A stretch of 64,000 nucleotides of DNA from Dyella japonica DSM 16301 (GCF_001010355.1 NZ_JPLA01000001.1:62001-126000), one strand, 5' to 3'; positions 25,603 to 35,104 are shown, counted from the first letter of the stretch. Notes: a model not told the origin generated them from the sequence alone. A program made the numbers and translations.

Positions 25603-27447
25603 CTAAGGCTTCTTCTTGCACACGGTGGCCTTCACCGTGCCGCCGTTGGCGCTCGCCGCGGCGTTGGACTGGTCAATGGTGAATCCGACGCAATCGGTCT
25701 TTTGCTCTGAGTAGCTCCGGATGCTGGTGCTGAAGGCGTCGGCAGCACTGAAGTACGTCGTCATGGCGCCCTTGAACGCGTTTTCGGTCATCCCCTTTCT
25801 GCCGGTGAAGGTGGGGAAGCGATGCGTCTCGAGGAAATCCTGGAAATCGACGCCGTGCTGACCTTCGTGGAATCCGAGCGAGGTGGTGCCGGCTGTCTTG
25901 TCGTCAACCGTGGTGCCGCGGCCGTAGCCGCTGGTTCCGCTCGCAGTGGCGCCCGGTCCGTAGGTCGTGCGGATGGTCGCCTCCGCCGGGCCAGGTCCGG
26001 TGAAGGTATCGATCTTGCCCTGCTTGCTGGTGAAGTGGATCCCGCCATGGGCGATGTCGATGGTAGTTTCGGCAGCGCCGGTCTTGGCGACGTCGGTGGT
26101 GGTGGTATCGGGCAGGAAGGTCACCACGACATTACCGACGGTGAAGTTGGTCGAACCGTCGGCACGCGCCTTGGTGCCGTAAGGCTGCGGCGAGGTGATG
26201 CCGGCGACTTGCTTGAAGCGCGGCCTTTCAGTCTTCTCCCCCAACACCTGTTCGCGGCAATAGTCGGCATTGTCTTCGCCCATGATGCGCGTGCACTCGA
26301 GCAGCTCGGTGGACTCGCGATAGGACAGCATGCCGTCGTGCCGGCGCCGCTCCTCGCCGCCCTGGCCACCGCCCAGGTCGGGCACGCGACGCAGAAAACC
26401 ACGGCTGGCAGGGCTCGGCGCAAAGGCGCCTGGCATGCTCGCCGGCGGCACGAACCCTGGCTGCCGATCAATCATCGGCCATCGGTCTGCACCACCGCCT
26501 TCGACGATATGCGAGGCCACGCGGTCCGCCTCCTGTTCCAGCGGATCATCGACCGCGCCGATTTCCAGCTTGGCCTGCGCATTGACCGGCGCGCCCTCGC
26601 TGCCACCCTGCTGGCCGGCCATCGCCAGTGCGCGATTGGCGATGTCCTGCGTATCGGGTTCGACATTGGCCTGACCGGGCTCGTCGCAGAACGTGAACGT
26701 GCAGACGGCTGCGGACCTGCTGCCAACCAGCACACAGGCGCAGGTCTTGCCGTTTTCGCATTTGTAGATGCATACGCCGGGCGATACCGCGCCCGGCAGA
26801 TTCGATGTCTTGGCGGAGTAGCAGTCGATCAGGCGACAGATGGACCCGCCGTACGCATACGGCGCCGGGCATGGCACGCCTTGCTCGCGGCAGCGCGTGA
26901 TGACACCGGGAAACGGCGCCCGGCGCAGCTGCGCTGGGGCGGCGCTGCTTATGCCCATCGCGGGTTGGCCGCCGTGCTCGGCTGACGGGTGCAGTCCAGG
27001 GCGCTGCTGCAACACATGGGTCAGCTCGTGCGCGAGCAACAATTGTCCTGCTCGCGACGCCGGATCGTACTGCGACCTTCCAAACACAATGTGTTCGCCG
27101 ACCGTATACGCGCGAGCCTCGACCGTCCGTGCCGACGCTTCCGCCCGCGCGTCCGCATGCACCCGCACCTGGCTCAGGTCATGGCCAAAGCGCGATTCAA
27201 AGTAGCCACGGACGCCGCTGGCCAGTGGCTGGCCGCCTTCGTTCAGTGCGGCGTGCACGTCCGGACCAGCCACGGCAACGTCGGCGCGGCCGCTGGGCTT
27301 GCGCTGCAGCTGCTGCTTCTTCTTGCACTGGTCGCATTCGCCCCCGCCGGCCTTCGCGCCGCAGGCGCATTTGCGCTGAAGCAGGTGAGCGCCGGCGGCG
27401 GATGGGCTGAAGGCCTTGCGCACGTGATTGAGCAGCTGCTGGGTCAT
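25603..27447 (-). CDS. DUF4157-domain eCIS cargo candidate with second C-terminal HExxH-type motif
   Basis: 614 residues from ATG 27447, with the SD GAGGA overlapping the upstream stop. Residues about 25-47 hold a four-Cys cluster (KCACG then CDQC) ending at LQRK. The DUF4157 domain follows, with FGHDLSQVRVH and the zinc-protease motif HELTH at 140-144. After a long linker with eight-plus cysteines (about 180-245), the C-terminal 200 residues carry HEGQH at 527-531, a second HExxH-like site. It has no signal peptide, as expected for a protein loaded into a tube. It lies just upstream of CIS-tube genes and after a similar protein, so toxin/effector or assembly protease are the two options; effector is favoured because of the second catalytic motif. 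Confidence 0.8.
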   Translation of the reverse strand: MTQQLLNHVRKAFSPSAAGAHLLQRKCACGAKAGGGECDQCKKKQQLQRKPSGRADVAVAGPDVHAALNEGGQPLASGVRGYFESRFGHDLSQVRVHADARAEASARTVEARAYTVGEHIVFGRSQYDPASRAGQLLLAHELTHVLQQRPGLHPSAEHGGQPAMGISSAAPAQLRRAPFPGVITRCREQGVPCPAPYAYGGSICRLIDCYSAKTSNLPGAVSPGVCIYKCENGKTCACVLVGSRSAAVCTFTFCDEPGQANVEPDTQDIANRALAMAGQQGGSEGAPVNAQAKLEIGAVDDPLEQEADRVASHIVEGGGADRWPMIDRQPGFVPPASMPGAFAPSPASRGFLRRVPDLGGGQGGEERRRHDGMLSYRESTELLECTRIMGEDNADYCREQVLGEKTERPRFKQVAGITSPQPYGTKARADGSTNFTVGNVVVTFLPDTTTTDVAKTGAAETTIDIAHGGIHFTSKQGKIDTFTGPGPAEATIRTTYGPGATASGTSGYGRGTTVDDKTAGTTSLGFHEGQHGVDFQDFLETHRFPTFTGRKGMTENAFKGAMTTYFSAADAFSTSIRSYSEQKTDCVGFTIDQSNAAASANGGTVKATVCKKKP

Positions 27448-27456
27448 CGTCAATCC

Positions 27457-29919
27457 TCAGGAACGCTTGGCATCGGTGGGCGTATGCAGCGCGTCCACGC
27501 CTTCGACATTCTCGAAATGCATGGAGTCCACGCCGCCGGGGTCCCATTGCGTGCCTTGGTCAAAGCCGTGTTTGGCCATCTCCTCGATGAAGTTCAGGTC
27601 GAAGCCGTGCAGTGGTGTGGGCGCTGCAGGTTTGCGCGCCGGTTTGGAGCCGGGTGGCGTCGTTGGCGCGCCGCCCGGGCTTGGCACGGGCACCGGTGTC
27701 GCAGCGGGCGCGGCATCGATATTGAAGAAGCCCCTCGAAAACAGCTGCACCAGCGATGGATTGCGCACCGCTCGATCGGCCTCTGCGTCGGCATCGCCAA
27801 TCCCGAATACCAGGCGCGCGTCGAAGCCGGCGTCGCTCAGCCCGCGCTGCAGGTCTTCCAGGTGTTGCAGCCAGGTCCGTCGGCCCTTGGCCTTGTTTGC
27901 CTCGTCCAGCTTCGCGTCGGCCTGTGCTTGCTGCGTACCCGCCGTGACACGCTTGTTCGCGCCTGCGTTCACTGCCGCGATCGCACTGGTCTTTGCGGCA
28001 TCCTCAGTTGCGCGTTGTGTCTGCAGGCGGGTGCGCTGGGTGTCGTTGCGTTCGCTCTTGATGCGTTTGTCGAGGCCAGCCTCGGCCTTGACGTGCTGGT
28101 CGAGCAACCGCCGCGCCTGGCTCAGTTCGCGATCGGCATCGGCCACGGCACGCTTCGCCGTTGCGCTGGCCTTGCCCAATTGATCCAGCGCGGCCCGATA
28201 GTCCTTGTCGGTATCCGTGACATGCGGCAGCTTGCTTACTTTGCGGATGTCCGCATCGGCCCGGTCGATCAGTCCATGCAATATCTCCCGCGTGCGGGTC
28301 ACGATGGCGGCTCGCTTTGCCGATACATCGGCCGCTTCGGCGATCAGCCGTCCACGCTCGGTGGTGGTGTCCGGCGCCAGCATGGCGCGGATCAGGTCCG
28401 CCGCTGAGAGATCAAACGAGACGCCCGGGCCCGCCTTCTTCTTCGCCGCCTTGAGATGGGCGTCGAACGCCTTCTGCAGCTTTTGATAGTCCTTGTATCG
28501 CGTGCGCAGCGACTTCAGCTCGGCCAGATCGCTGTCCGGCAATTCGTGGGTGATCGCCTGATTGCCGGCCAGGTCTCGCTGCCCTTCGGCATGCAGCTGA
28601 GCGAGAAAGTCCTTGCGCACCTTGGCATCCTCGCCCAGCTCGCCCGTACCCATCTTGCGTATCGTGTCGCGTCGAGCCCTCCAAGCACCGGTGCTCTGGT
28701 GAAAGGTCGTGGCGTCGGTGGTGTACAACGCCTGGACGGCCACGAGCCGGTCATCCTTGATATGCGGATTGACGCCGGCGCGAAAGTCGATGGCATAACC
28801 CATCGCATGCACCATCATCCCCGGGAACGCCACCGCCGACTGCCGGATCAGGCTGCGCAAGGCGAAGCCGGTGCCCGACGACGGCATGTTCTTGGCGCCT
28901 ATCACGGCCTGCACTGCTTCCAGCTTGGCCATCGTGTCCTTGTGCAGCGACAGCTTGGTGCCGTCGGCGAATTTGAACTGCACGATGTCCTTGAAGTGAT
29001 CGACGGTATGGGGATGCGGTCCGAGGTAAAGCGAGCAGCGATAGAGAAATTTGCGCTGGTAGTCGATGTCGTTGCCCAGTTCGCTCTGCACCAGCGGCGA
29101 GGTCTGGGCGATCGCCGCCGTGACATCCTGACTGGTCGGATAGACCGTGGCCGTGTCTTCGATGGCCTCCGCTTCGTTGCTGGGCACCCGCGTGGGCAAG
29201 GTCGGTGGTGCGGCGGGAGTGGCGGGCGACGCCGACCCGGCGGAGCCGCTACCCGCGGCCAGACCGCCATCCGCCGAGGCATCAACCTGGCCAGCGTCGT
29301 CGGCGCTGCCGGCACCGGCGTCCACCGGCTGGCGTTGCAGCGCGAGCGGCATCGAACGTTGCTGCAACACATGCGTCAGTTCGTGCGCGAGCAGATGCCG
29401 GCCCGTATCACTGGCCGGCGCAAAACGACCTGGTCCGAACACGATATGCGAGCCCACGGTATAGGCCTGTGCTTGCCGCAGCGCTGCCGACGCCTCGGCG
29501 CGCGCGCCGGTGTGCACGCGCACGTGCGAGAAGTTGTGGCCGAAGCCCTGCTCCATCTCCTGGCGCAATGCCGCCGGTAGTGGCGCACCGCCATCCGCCG
29601 TCACGGCGGCGACATCGGCAGGCATGGCGGACATGGCGGGCGGCACGATGCGGGTGACCTCGGCCGCGCCTTCGCTCGATCGGCCCGCGTGCAGGCGGTC
29701 CGCCAGTCGATCGGCTTCGCGTTCATAGCGGTCAGCGTCACGCAATACCACAGGCTTTCGCTGCAGCATGGCCGGAGCCGGCGCGCAACGCGGACACGAA
29801 CCCATGCCTCGCGAATGTGTGCCGCAAGCACAGCGACGCTGCCAACGCATGCCATCCGTGGGCGTCGACGCGGGCGACCACGATGACTTGGCCGCGATCG
29901 GGGCCTTGGCGGGCGTCAT
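27457..29919 (-). CDS. DUF4157-domain eCIS cargo candidate with M15-like motif and coiled coil
   Basis: 820 residues; ATG overlaps the preceding stop as ATGA. An N-terminal Cys cluster (RCACG then CPRC) and LQRK lead into a DUF4157 domain with FGHNFSHVRVH and HELTH at 179-183. A proline-alanine linker follows. Residues about 340-400 contain MMVHAMGYAIDF with H371 and D378 spaced as in the H-x-x-G-x-A-x-D motif of M15 D-Ala-D-Ala/endolysin peptidases. Residues about 430-700 are charged heptad-rich helices (RLLDQHVKAEAGLDKRIKSERND). The last 100 residues are proline-rich then end in a short conserved-looking tail. It could be a peptidoglycan- or peptide-cleaving cargo; this needs testing. The leader is shared with the next protein. 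Confidence 0.78.
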   Translation of the reverse strand: MTPAKAPIAAKSSWSPASTPTDGMRWQRRCACGTHSRGMGSCPRCAPAPAMLQRKPVVLRDADRYEREADRLADRLHAGRSSEGAAEVTRIVPPAMSAMPADVAAVTADGGAPLPAALRQEMEQGFGHNFSHVRVHTGARAEASAALRQAQAYTVGSHIVFGPGRFAPASDTGRHLLAHELTHVLQQRSMPLALQRQPVDAGAGSADDAGQVDASADGGLAAGSGSAGSASPATPAAPPTLPTRVPSNEAEAIEDTATVYPTSQDVTAAIAQTSPLVQSELGNDIDYQRKFLYRCSLYLGPHPHTVDHFKDIVQFKFADGTKLSLHKDTMAKLEAVQAVIGAKNMPSSGTGFALRSLIRQSAVAFPGMMVHAMGYAIDFRAGVNPHIKDDRLVAVQALYTTDATTFHQSTGAWRARRDTIRKMGTGELGEDAKVRKDFLAQLHAEGQRDLAGNQAITHELPDSDLAELKSLRTRYKDYQKLQKAFDAHLKAAKKKAGPGVSFDLSAADLIRAMLAPDTTTERGRLIAEAADVSAKRAAIVTRTREILHGLIDRADADIRKVSKLPHVTDTDKDYRAALDQLGKASATAKRAVADADRELSQARRLLDQHVKAEAGLDKRIKSERNDTQRTRLQTQRATEDAAKTSAIAAVNAGANKRVTAGTQQAQADAKLDEANKAKGRRTWLQHLEDLQRGLSDAGFDARLVFGIGDADAEADRAVRNPSLVQLFSRGFFNIDAAPAATPVPVPSPGGAPTTPPGSKPARKPAAPTPLHGFDLNFIEEMAKHGFDQGTQWDPGGVDSMHFENVEGVDALHTPTDAKRS

Positions 29920-30188
29920 CGTGTGCCTCCCCGACCGACACCCAGGCCCTGCTGAATGCCCGAGGCGATGCGCGCGCCCAAGCCTTCGCCCGGATGGCTG
30001 GCCATCGGCAGCCTGCACGCAGGCAGTTCGGCCACCGCGCCGATACGTTGCAAGGCCTCGACTGTGCCGCCCTGCATCAGGCGCAACGACAATTCCCGCT
30101 CGATGCCTTCGCGCAGCGCGCGGGCCCCGCCCTCGCCGAGCAAGGCCTGATCGACTACCAGTCTGTCGATATGCAGGGTGATGCTCAT
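29916..30188 (-). CDS. Small eCIS protein of unknown function
   Basis: 90 residues between the AAA ATPase and cargo genes, overlapping both as ATGA. Sequence: a beta-like start (MSITLHIDRLVVDQALL), an amphipathic helix (ARALREGIERELSLRLMQGG) and a glycine-rich end. Small proteins in this position are common in eCIS operons of this type, but their role is unknown. The tight coupling to both neighbours suggests it is expressed with the ATPase and cargo, possibly as a chaperone or adaptor; that is inference. Confidence 0.75.
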   Translation of the reverse strand: MSITLHIDRLVVDQALLGEGGARALREGIERELSLRLMQGGTVEALQRIGAVAELPACRLPMASHPGEGLGARIASGIQQGLGVGRGGTR

Positions 30189-32380
30189 GGCTGGCCTCCG
30201 GCACTTTCCAGCCAGCGGAAGTCGGCTTCGTTGATCGGCTTGTCGAGCTTGCGGAATTCCGCGCGCGCAGCCTCGAGGATCAACGGCATATTGATCTGCG
30301 CGCCGGTGGTGGCTGCACTGAACGCGGCGTTCAAGGCGATGCCCTGGATACTGCCGCCGGTAAGCGCGAGACGGGACAAGCGATCGATATCCAATGCCCC
30401 CGCTGCCGCCTTGGCCGGAAACACCGAGGCCCAGATCGCCTTGCGTTCGGCCGTGCCGGGAAACGGGAAATTCACCACGAAGCGGATGCGGCGCAGGAAG
30501 GCGCTGTCGAGCGCGTTTTTCATGTTGGTGGCGAGAATGGCCAGGCCGTGGAAGGATTCCAGTCGCTGCAGCAGATAGTTCACTTCGATATTGGCGTAGC
30601 GATCGTGGCTGTCCTTGACCTCGCTGCGCCGCCCGAACAAGGCATCGGCTTCATCGAAGAACAGGATCGCCCCGCCCTCCTCCGCCGCGTCGAACAGCTT
30701 GCGCAGGTTCTTCTCGGTTTCGCCGATGTACTTGCTCACCACCGCCGACAGATCGATGCGATACAGCGACAAGCCCAGTTCGTTCGCGATCACCTCGGCG
30801 GCCATGGTCTTGCCCGTGCCGCTTTCGCCGGCGAACAAGGCGCTGATGGACAGGCCGCGATTCATGCGCTCGCGGAAACCCCAGTCGTCGTAGACCGTGC
30901 TGCGCTGGGCCACCTGGTCGGCAATCTGGCGCAGCAGGCCCAACTCCGTCGCGGGCAGCTTGATGTCGTCCCAGCTCGCCTTCGGCTCGATCCGTTGGGC
31001 GAGCTGGTCAAGCGCGGGTCGCGTGCGCGCCAACGCGCCTTGCCACAGCGATGGACCCAGCGCGCCGGCATCCTGCGCGGTCGCTGCCAGCGCGGCATGC
31101 GCGACCTGTTCGATCTTGCCCAGGTTGAAATCGAAATGACCGGCCAGTTGCTGCGGGTGGCTGCCGGCCACCTCGCCCAGCAGGTGCTGCCACAGGCTGC
31201 GCTGTTCCACCGGCGTGGGTTTGGCCACGTCCGCGCTCAAGGTGTGCACGGCGCCGTTGTTCCAGGGCTCGCGTGTGTCGATGAAATTGAGCCCGCCCGC
31301 ACGCATCAGGAAACGCTTGATCTGCGCCGACGCGGCATCGCCACGCTCGGTATCGGCGGCATCCACATACAAGGCGATCGGCAGCAGCAGGCTTTCGCGC
31401 TGCCACAGGCGCAGCAATGTCTCCTGCTCGGCGATCGCGCCGGGCATCAGCTCGGCCGATAGTCGATACGGATGCGCACCGAGCGCGGTGGCCACCGCAT
31501 GGGCGATAGCCTGCTTGCTGGCACTGTCGCTGCCGATCAGCTGCACCGTGGGCAGCGCCTCGCCCGCGGCCACGTGATGCAGGTTGTCCACGATGCGGTC
31601 GGCCACCGCCTGTTGCGAAGGCGGCAAGTCGGCCGAAGACAACGGCACCAGCAAGGGCGCCAATCGGTCATCGAGATAGTTCATGCCCTTGACGAAGTTG
31701 ACGATGCGCTCGTCGGCGCTCAAGGCGGCGCCGATCAGCGGCTGCGGACCCGGCTGGTGTATCTCCAGCAGACGCCAGTAGCGCAGCGGCCGCTCGGGCG
31801 ACAAGGCATCCCAGGCGGGCTCGTCGAGCACGGCGAACGCCAGCGCAAACGTAGGCCAGGGTTTGCTCGCATCGTGCTGCGCCTGTGCGCACAAGGCGGG
31901 CATGCGCGTGTCCAGCTCCATGCCGACGCAGAGCAGCAGCAGCTCGCGCTCGAAGTCGCTCAGGCCAAGGCGCTGAGACAACAGCACCAGGGCGGGCACG
32001 GGTGCTTCGGCGGGAGCGGTGCGTCCATCTGCGCGGGGTTCGGCAGTCGCCGCGGCGACACCGTTCTGGCTGGATGCCTGGTTCGTGCCGGCGTCGGCAT
32101 GCGGCGCAGCCTGATCAGTCGGCGTTGCCACGGGAGCTGCAGGATGCATGCGCGCCGCACGTGCGCCAAGCATCCGTCCCAGCCATGAAGCGTGCTTGCT
32201 TGGTGCCGCCGCCGTTGGCGGTGCACCGGTGACGGGCGCCGATGGCGCCGCCTGACCGGCGCTGCCGCTGGCCGTGCTCGCCGGCTGCATGGCGGCACGC
32301 TGCAGGCGATCACGCAACTCTGCCAGCGCAGTGGCGAGATATTGATCGTTGGCGGCGAGCCAGGCGGTGTAGTCGCTCAT
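30185..32380 (-). CDS. eCIS AAA+ ATPase (Afp15/Pvc15-like)
   Basis: 731 residues from ATG 32380, coupled to DUF4255 by ATGA. The N-terminal half is a long alanine/proline-rich linker plus a helical domain. The C-terminal AAA+ module has Walker A GESGTGKT at 518-525, Walker B AILFFDEADALFG, sensor 1 ILATNMKNALD and arginine fingers in FLRRIRFVVNFPFPG. Homologues Pvc15/Afp15 are needed for cargo loading or sheath handling in eCIS. Placement immediately before the cargo genes fits a cargo-loading role. An upstream degenerate ATPase-like fold (about residues 300-440) may be a second, inactive AAA module. Confidence 0.92.
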   Translation of the reverse strand: MSDYTAWLAANDQYLATALAELRDRLQRAAMQPASTASGSAGQAAPSAPVTGAPPTAAAPSKHASWLGRMLGARAARMHPAAPVATPTDQAAPHADAGTNQASSQNGVAAATAEPRADGRTAPAEAPVPALVLLSQRLGLSDFERELLLLCVGMELDTRMPALCAQAQHDASKPWPTFALAFAVLDEPAWDALSPERPLRYWRLLEIHQPGPQPLIGAALSADERIVNFVKGMNYLDDRLAPLLVPLSSADLPPSQQAVADRIVDNLHHVAAGEALPTVQLIGSDSASKQAIAHAVATALGAHPYRLSAELMPGAIAEQETLLRLWQRESLLLPIALYVDAADTERGDAASAQIKRFLMRAGGLNFIDTREPWNNGAVHTLSADVAKPTPVEQRSLWQHLLGEVAGSHPQQLAGHFDFNLGKIEQVAHAALAATAQDAGALGPSLWQGALARTRPALDQLAQRIEPKASWDDIKLPATELGLLRQIADQVAQRSTVYDDWGFRERMNRGLSISALFAGESGTGKTMAAEVIANELGLSLYRIDLSAVVSKYIGETEKNLRKLFDAAEEGGAILFFDEADALFGRRSEVKDSHDRYANIEVNYLLQRLESFHGLAILATNMKNALDSAFLRRIRFVVNFPFPGTAERKAIWASVFPAKAAAGALDIDRLSRLALTGGSIQGIALNAAFSAATTGAQINMPLILEAARAEFRKLDKPINEADFRWLESAGGQP

Positions 32381-33621
32381 GACACCACCACCTGCTGATG
32401 ATTGTCGAACACAGGCACGCTGCCGCTGAAATCCACCGGAATGCTGTCCGCGCCATCCACGCGCAGCCGTACCGTATAGGTGCCCTTGACCACGTTGGCC
32501 ACGCTGAAACTGATCGACGTGGGTTGATGCAGATCGCCGGGATTGGTGATGCTCGACGGCGCCACCAACTGGTCGCCAAACAACAGGAACACACGCTGCC
32601 CATCGCGCACCCGCGGCAGACAATCAATGGTGAGGCTGATCGTGCCGGCCGAGGCAATCAGCGGGTTGACGCTGATCGTGGGCGCCAACGCCAGCGGCAG
32701 CTCGTTGCTCATGATGGCCGGCAACCCCGATGGCTGCAGCAACAACGCCACGGTGTAGATCCCGGGCGCCCAGCGCGATGGCGCATCCGGATCCTGCGAC
32801 GGATCGGCAAGATGGACGCCCAACGTCCCCGGCGCACTACCCGCCACCGGCGCCACATCGACCGGCGCATCCAGGCGCAGGCTGCTGAAGCGCAGCAAGG
32901 CGTTCGCCGTGGTCAGCTGGCTGCCGCTCAGTACGATGTCGTCGCCCAGACGTGCGGCTGTCTGTTGATGCGCGAGCGTCAAAGCCGACAATACCGGCGC
33001 CGCGGACACCGAGCTGAAAACGCCTTGATCCTGCGCACCGCGCTTGAGCACCGGCAGGCTGGCCCTGGAGGGAGCCTGGCTGTCGATCAACACCACGGTG
33101 GCCTCGTAGGCCGACGACACCCGGTAGTTGGTCTGGAACGCGGTCCACAGCTTGGAGATCTCATCCACGCTTTGCGGCAGCGGCGTGAAACGGATGCGCT
33201 CGATCTGGTTGGCCAGATCGTTGTCGGGCAGCGCGTTGCGGATGTCATTGCCATCGAGCACCGGGCGATCGTGCAAGGTGCTCATGGCAGCGGCGAGCAC
33301 GCGGTGGTTCACCGCGTCGGTATCGCTTTCGCCACGCCCCCACGCCGTGATGAGGTAGTGCAAATTCAGCGCCAGCGCCGGCTGCGCGGTTTCTCCGGGC
33401 CGCGTGCGGCCAGGCATGTCCAGGTTGCGCCACGCCGCGTTGAACACCACCTGGTAGAGGTACACGTTCAACTGCGCCTTGCTGATGCCCTTGCGCGCGA
33501 CATCCAGCGGCTGCATGGTGACCTCGAGGTCGCTCAGGTCGCTGTCGAGCACGGGCATCTGCGACATCAGCAAGTTGCGCAAGGTGCGCGTGGCGGCGGC
33601 AATGGCGAGCACATTGCTCAT
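32377..33621 (-). CDS. DUF4255 protein, tail terminator/cap-like (Pvc16-type)
   Basis: 414 residues. The N-terminal 190 residues are a Pvc16_N/DUF4255 domain: LRNLLMSQMP, LNVYLYQVVFNAAWRNLDMPGR, LALNLHYLITAWG and RIRFTPLPQSVDEISKLWTAFQTNYRVSSAYEATVVLID. The rest forms two beta-sandwich-like (IPT/TIG-like) repeats. In the PVC/Afp family this protein caps the distal end of the sheath and tube and sets their length. Overlaps the genes on either side by four bases (ATGA). Confidence 0.92.
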   Translation of the reverse strand: MSNVLAIAAATRTLRNLLMSQMPVLDSDLSDLEVTMQPLDVARKGISKAQLNVYLYQVVFNAAWRNLDMPGRTRPGETAQPALALNLHYLITAWGRGESDTDAVNHRVLAAAMSTLHDRPVLDGNDIRNALPDNDLANQIERIRFTPLPQSVDEISKLWTAFQTNYRVSSAYEATVVLIDSQAPSRASLPVLKRGAQDQGVFSSVSAAPVLSALTLAHQQTAARLGDDIVLSGSQLTTANALLRFSSLRLDAPVDVAPVAGSAPGTLGVHLADPSQDPDAPSRWAPGIYTVALLLQPSGLPAIMSNELPLALAPTISVNPLIASAGTISLTIDCLPRVRDGQRVFLLFGDQLVAPSSITNPGDLHQPTSISFSVANVVKGTYTVRLRVDGADSIPVDFSGSVPVFDNHQQVVVS

Positions 33622-34343
33622 GGCGATGCCTTGCCGCGCTGGCGCAGATAGTCATCCAGCGGGCTGGACCGCGGTGCGTCCTGGCGCGGCGCAGCCTTGG
33701 CAGGCGCCGGCGTCGCGCGTATCTCCAGCCGACCGATGCTCACGTGCACGGTCGGTTCGTGCGCTGCCGCTGGTTGCATCGCCTGCCCGGCTTGCGCAAC
33801 CGGGGAGCGCGCGTGCGCGGTGGCAGGCGACGTGCGAAACACCGATGGCGTCGGCGTCAACAGGCTGCCTTCGTCGTGCACCGTGCGACGCTCCGTGGCG
33901 GGCAGCGCTTCCAGCATCAACTCCCGTTGGACGCGCGCGGGCGGAGCGGGTGGCTCCAGTGGCGCAGGCGCGGGCCGCGAAGATGAGAGTTGCGATACTT
34001 TAGGCACCTTCAGGTTGCTGCGCACGATCGGCGCAGCCACGGGCGGCTCATTGTCGAAGTCCTGCCGAACGGCTGAAGGTTGCTCGGGCTGCATGGCCGG
34101 GGGCACCTTCGCGACCTCCCGCATGGTGACCGTAGTCGGCGAAGCTGGGACATCCCGCCGTGTCACAGCCGGTTGTTCCGTCGATACCGCCTGACGCTCC
34201 GTCGGCGCCGCCTGCTCGCTGACCTCTTCCAGCCATCCCGTCGGCAAGCCCCGCTGCGGTTCGAACAGCGATGGCAGCCGCGGCGACAGCATGGACTCGC
34301 CGCCCAGCGCACGTGCGGTCACCCTGTCGAAGAAATCCTTCAC
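33618..34343 (-). CDS. Disordered eCIS linker protein with conserved ends
   Basis: 241 residues from GTG 34343, which overlaps the preceding stop as GTGA and gives the expected opening MKDFFDRVTARALGG with SPRLPSLFEP soon after. A start at 34352 would add three residues. The middle is Pro/Ala/Val-rich and low complexity. The C-terminus holds HVSIGRLEIRA and PLDDYLRQRG, motifs that recur at the ends of such eCIS proteins. Low-complexity middle with conserved termini suggests a flexible tether; no enzyme motif. Role is unknown. Confidence 0.75.
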   Translation of the reverse strand: MKDFFDRVTARALGGESMLSPRLPSLFEPQRGLPTGWLEEVSEQAAPTERQAVSTEQPAVTRRDVPASPTTVTMREVAKVPPAMQPEQPSAVRQDFDNEPPVAAPIVRSNLKVPKVSQLSSSRPAPAPLEPPAPPARVQRELMLEALPATERRTVHDEGSLLTPTPSVFRTSPATAHARSPVAQAGQAMQPAAAHEPTVHVSIGRLEIRATPAPAKAAPRQDAPRSSPLDDYLRQRGKASP

Positions 34344-35101
34344 GACACGCACTGCTCGAGATAGGCCTGGCGACGGCGCGGACTCATGGCGAGAATTTCC
34401 GCCTCGCTCCAGTGATACGAGCGCGCCAGCGTGTCGACGTCACGCAGCAGGCGCAAGGCCCAGGCATGCAGCTCCTGCCACAGGAAACGCGCCACATCGA
34501 ACGCTGGCTCCCACTGCTGCCGGCAGTCGGGACAGGTGAATGCCAGCGACAGATCGGTCTGCGGATCGGCCTCGGCCATCGCACGGGCCAGAGCCAACTC
34601 CACGGCGTCCGATAGCGGCAAGGCATCCGCCTCGGATGCCTCATTGCCGGCGTCGATCACACAGCGCCGGATCAGCAGACGTCGTGCGCTGGCCGCGTCC
34701 TCGCTCGCCTGCATCGCAAGCAGGTCGCGGCTGTCTGGCAAGCGATAGCGAATCGGCTCCTCGCGCCCATCGACGTGCAACTCCCTGATCTCCCTTTCCT
34801 CGGTCATCGAGGTCCCGTCACTGGCCTGGGCTTCCTGCCGCAAGGCGTCCACATCCAGGTCCACCTCGGCGGTTGCGCCACACGCCGGGCAACAGGCCAC
34901 GCCATGCATGCAGCGACCGAACAGACGCTTGCGCAGCTCCAGCAGCAGCGCATCGCGTCGCCCCAAAGGCAAGGCAAGCAAGGCCTGCGCGTCGAGATCC
35001 TCGCAGCTGGCATCGAGCAGCCACAGGCCGCGTGCGGCGGCGGAGGATTCCGCGCCGCGCTCCCACGCCTGCAGCAGCTCGCTGGCCGTCGGGGTGTGCA
35101 T
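34340..35101 (-). CDS. T4 gp28-type baseplate hub assembly protein/chaperone
   Basis: 253 residues with two CxxC pairs: CCPACG at about 72-77 and FTCPDCRQQW near residue 190, which can form a zinc ribbon. The end has LWQELHAWALRLLRDV then HWSEAEILAMSPRRRQAYLE, the conserved C-terminal helix of T4-family hub assembly proteins (PF12322-like) in contractile systems. It follows the tube gene by three bases. It probably assists hub-tube assembly rather than being part of the particle. Family recognition rests on the pattern of the last 90 residues. Confidence 0.78.
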   Translation of the reverse strand: MHTPTASELLQAWERGAESSAAARGLWLLDASCEDLDAQALLALPLGRRDALLLELRKRLFGRCMHGVACCPACGATAEVDLDVDALRQEAQASDGTSMTEEREIRELHVDGREEPIRYRLPDSRDLLAMQASEDAASARRLLIRRCVIDAGNEASEADALPLSDAVELALARAMAEADPQTDLSLAFTCPDCRQQWEPAFDVARFLWQELHAWALRLLRDVDTLARSYHWSEAEILAMSPRRRQAYLEQCVS

Positions 35102-35104
35102 GGA

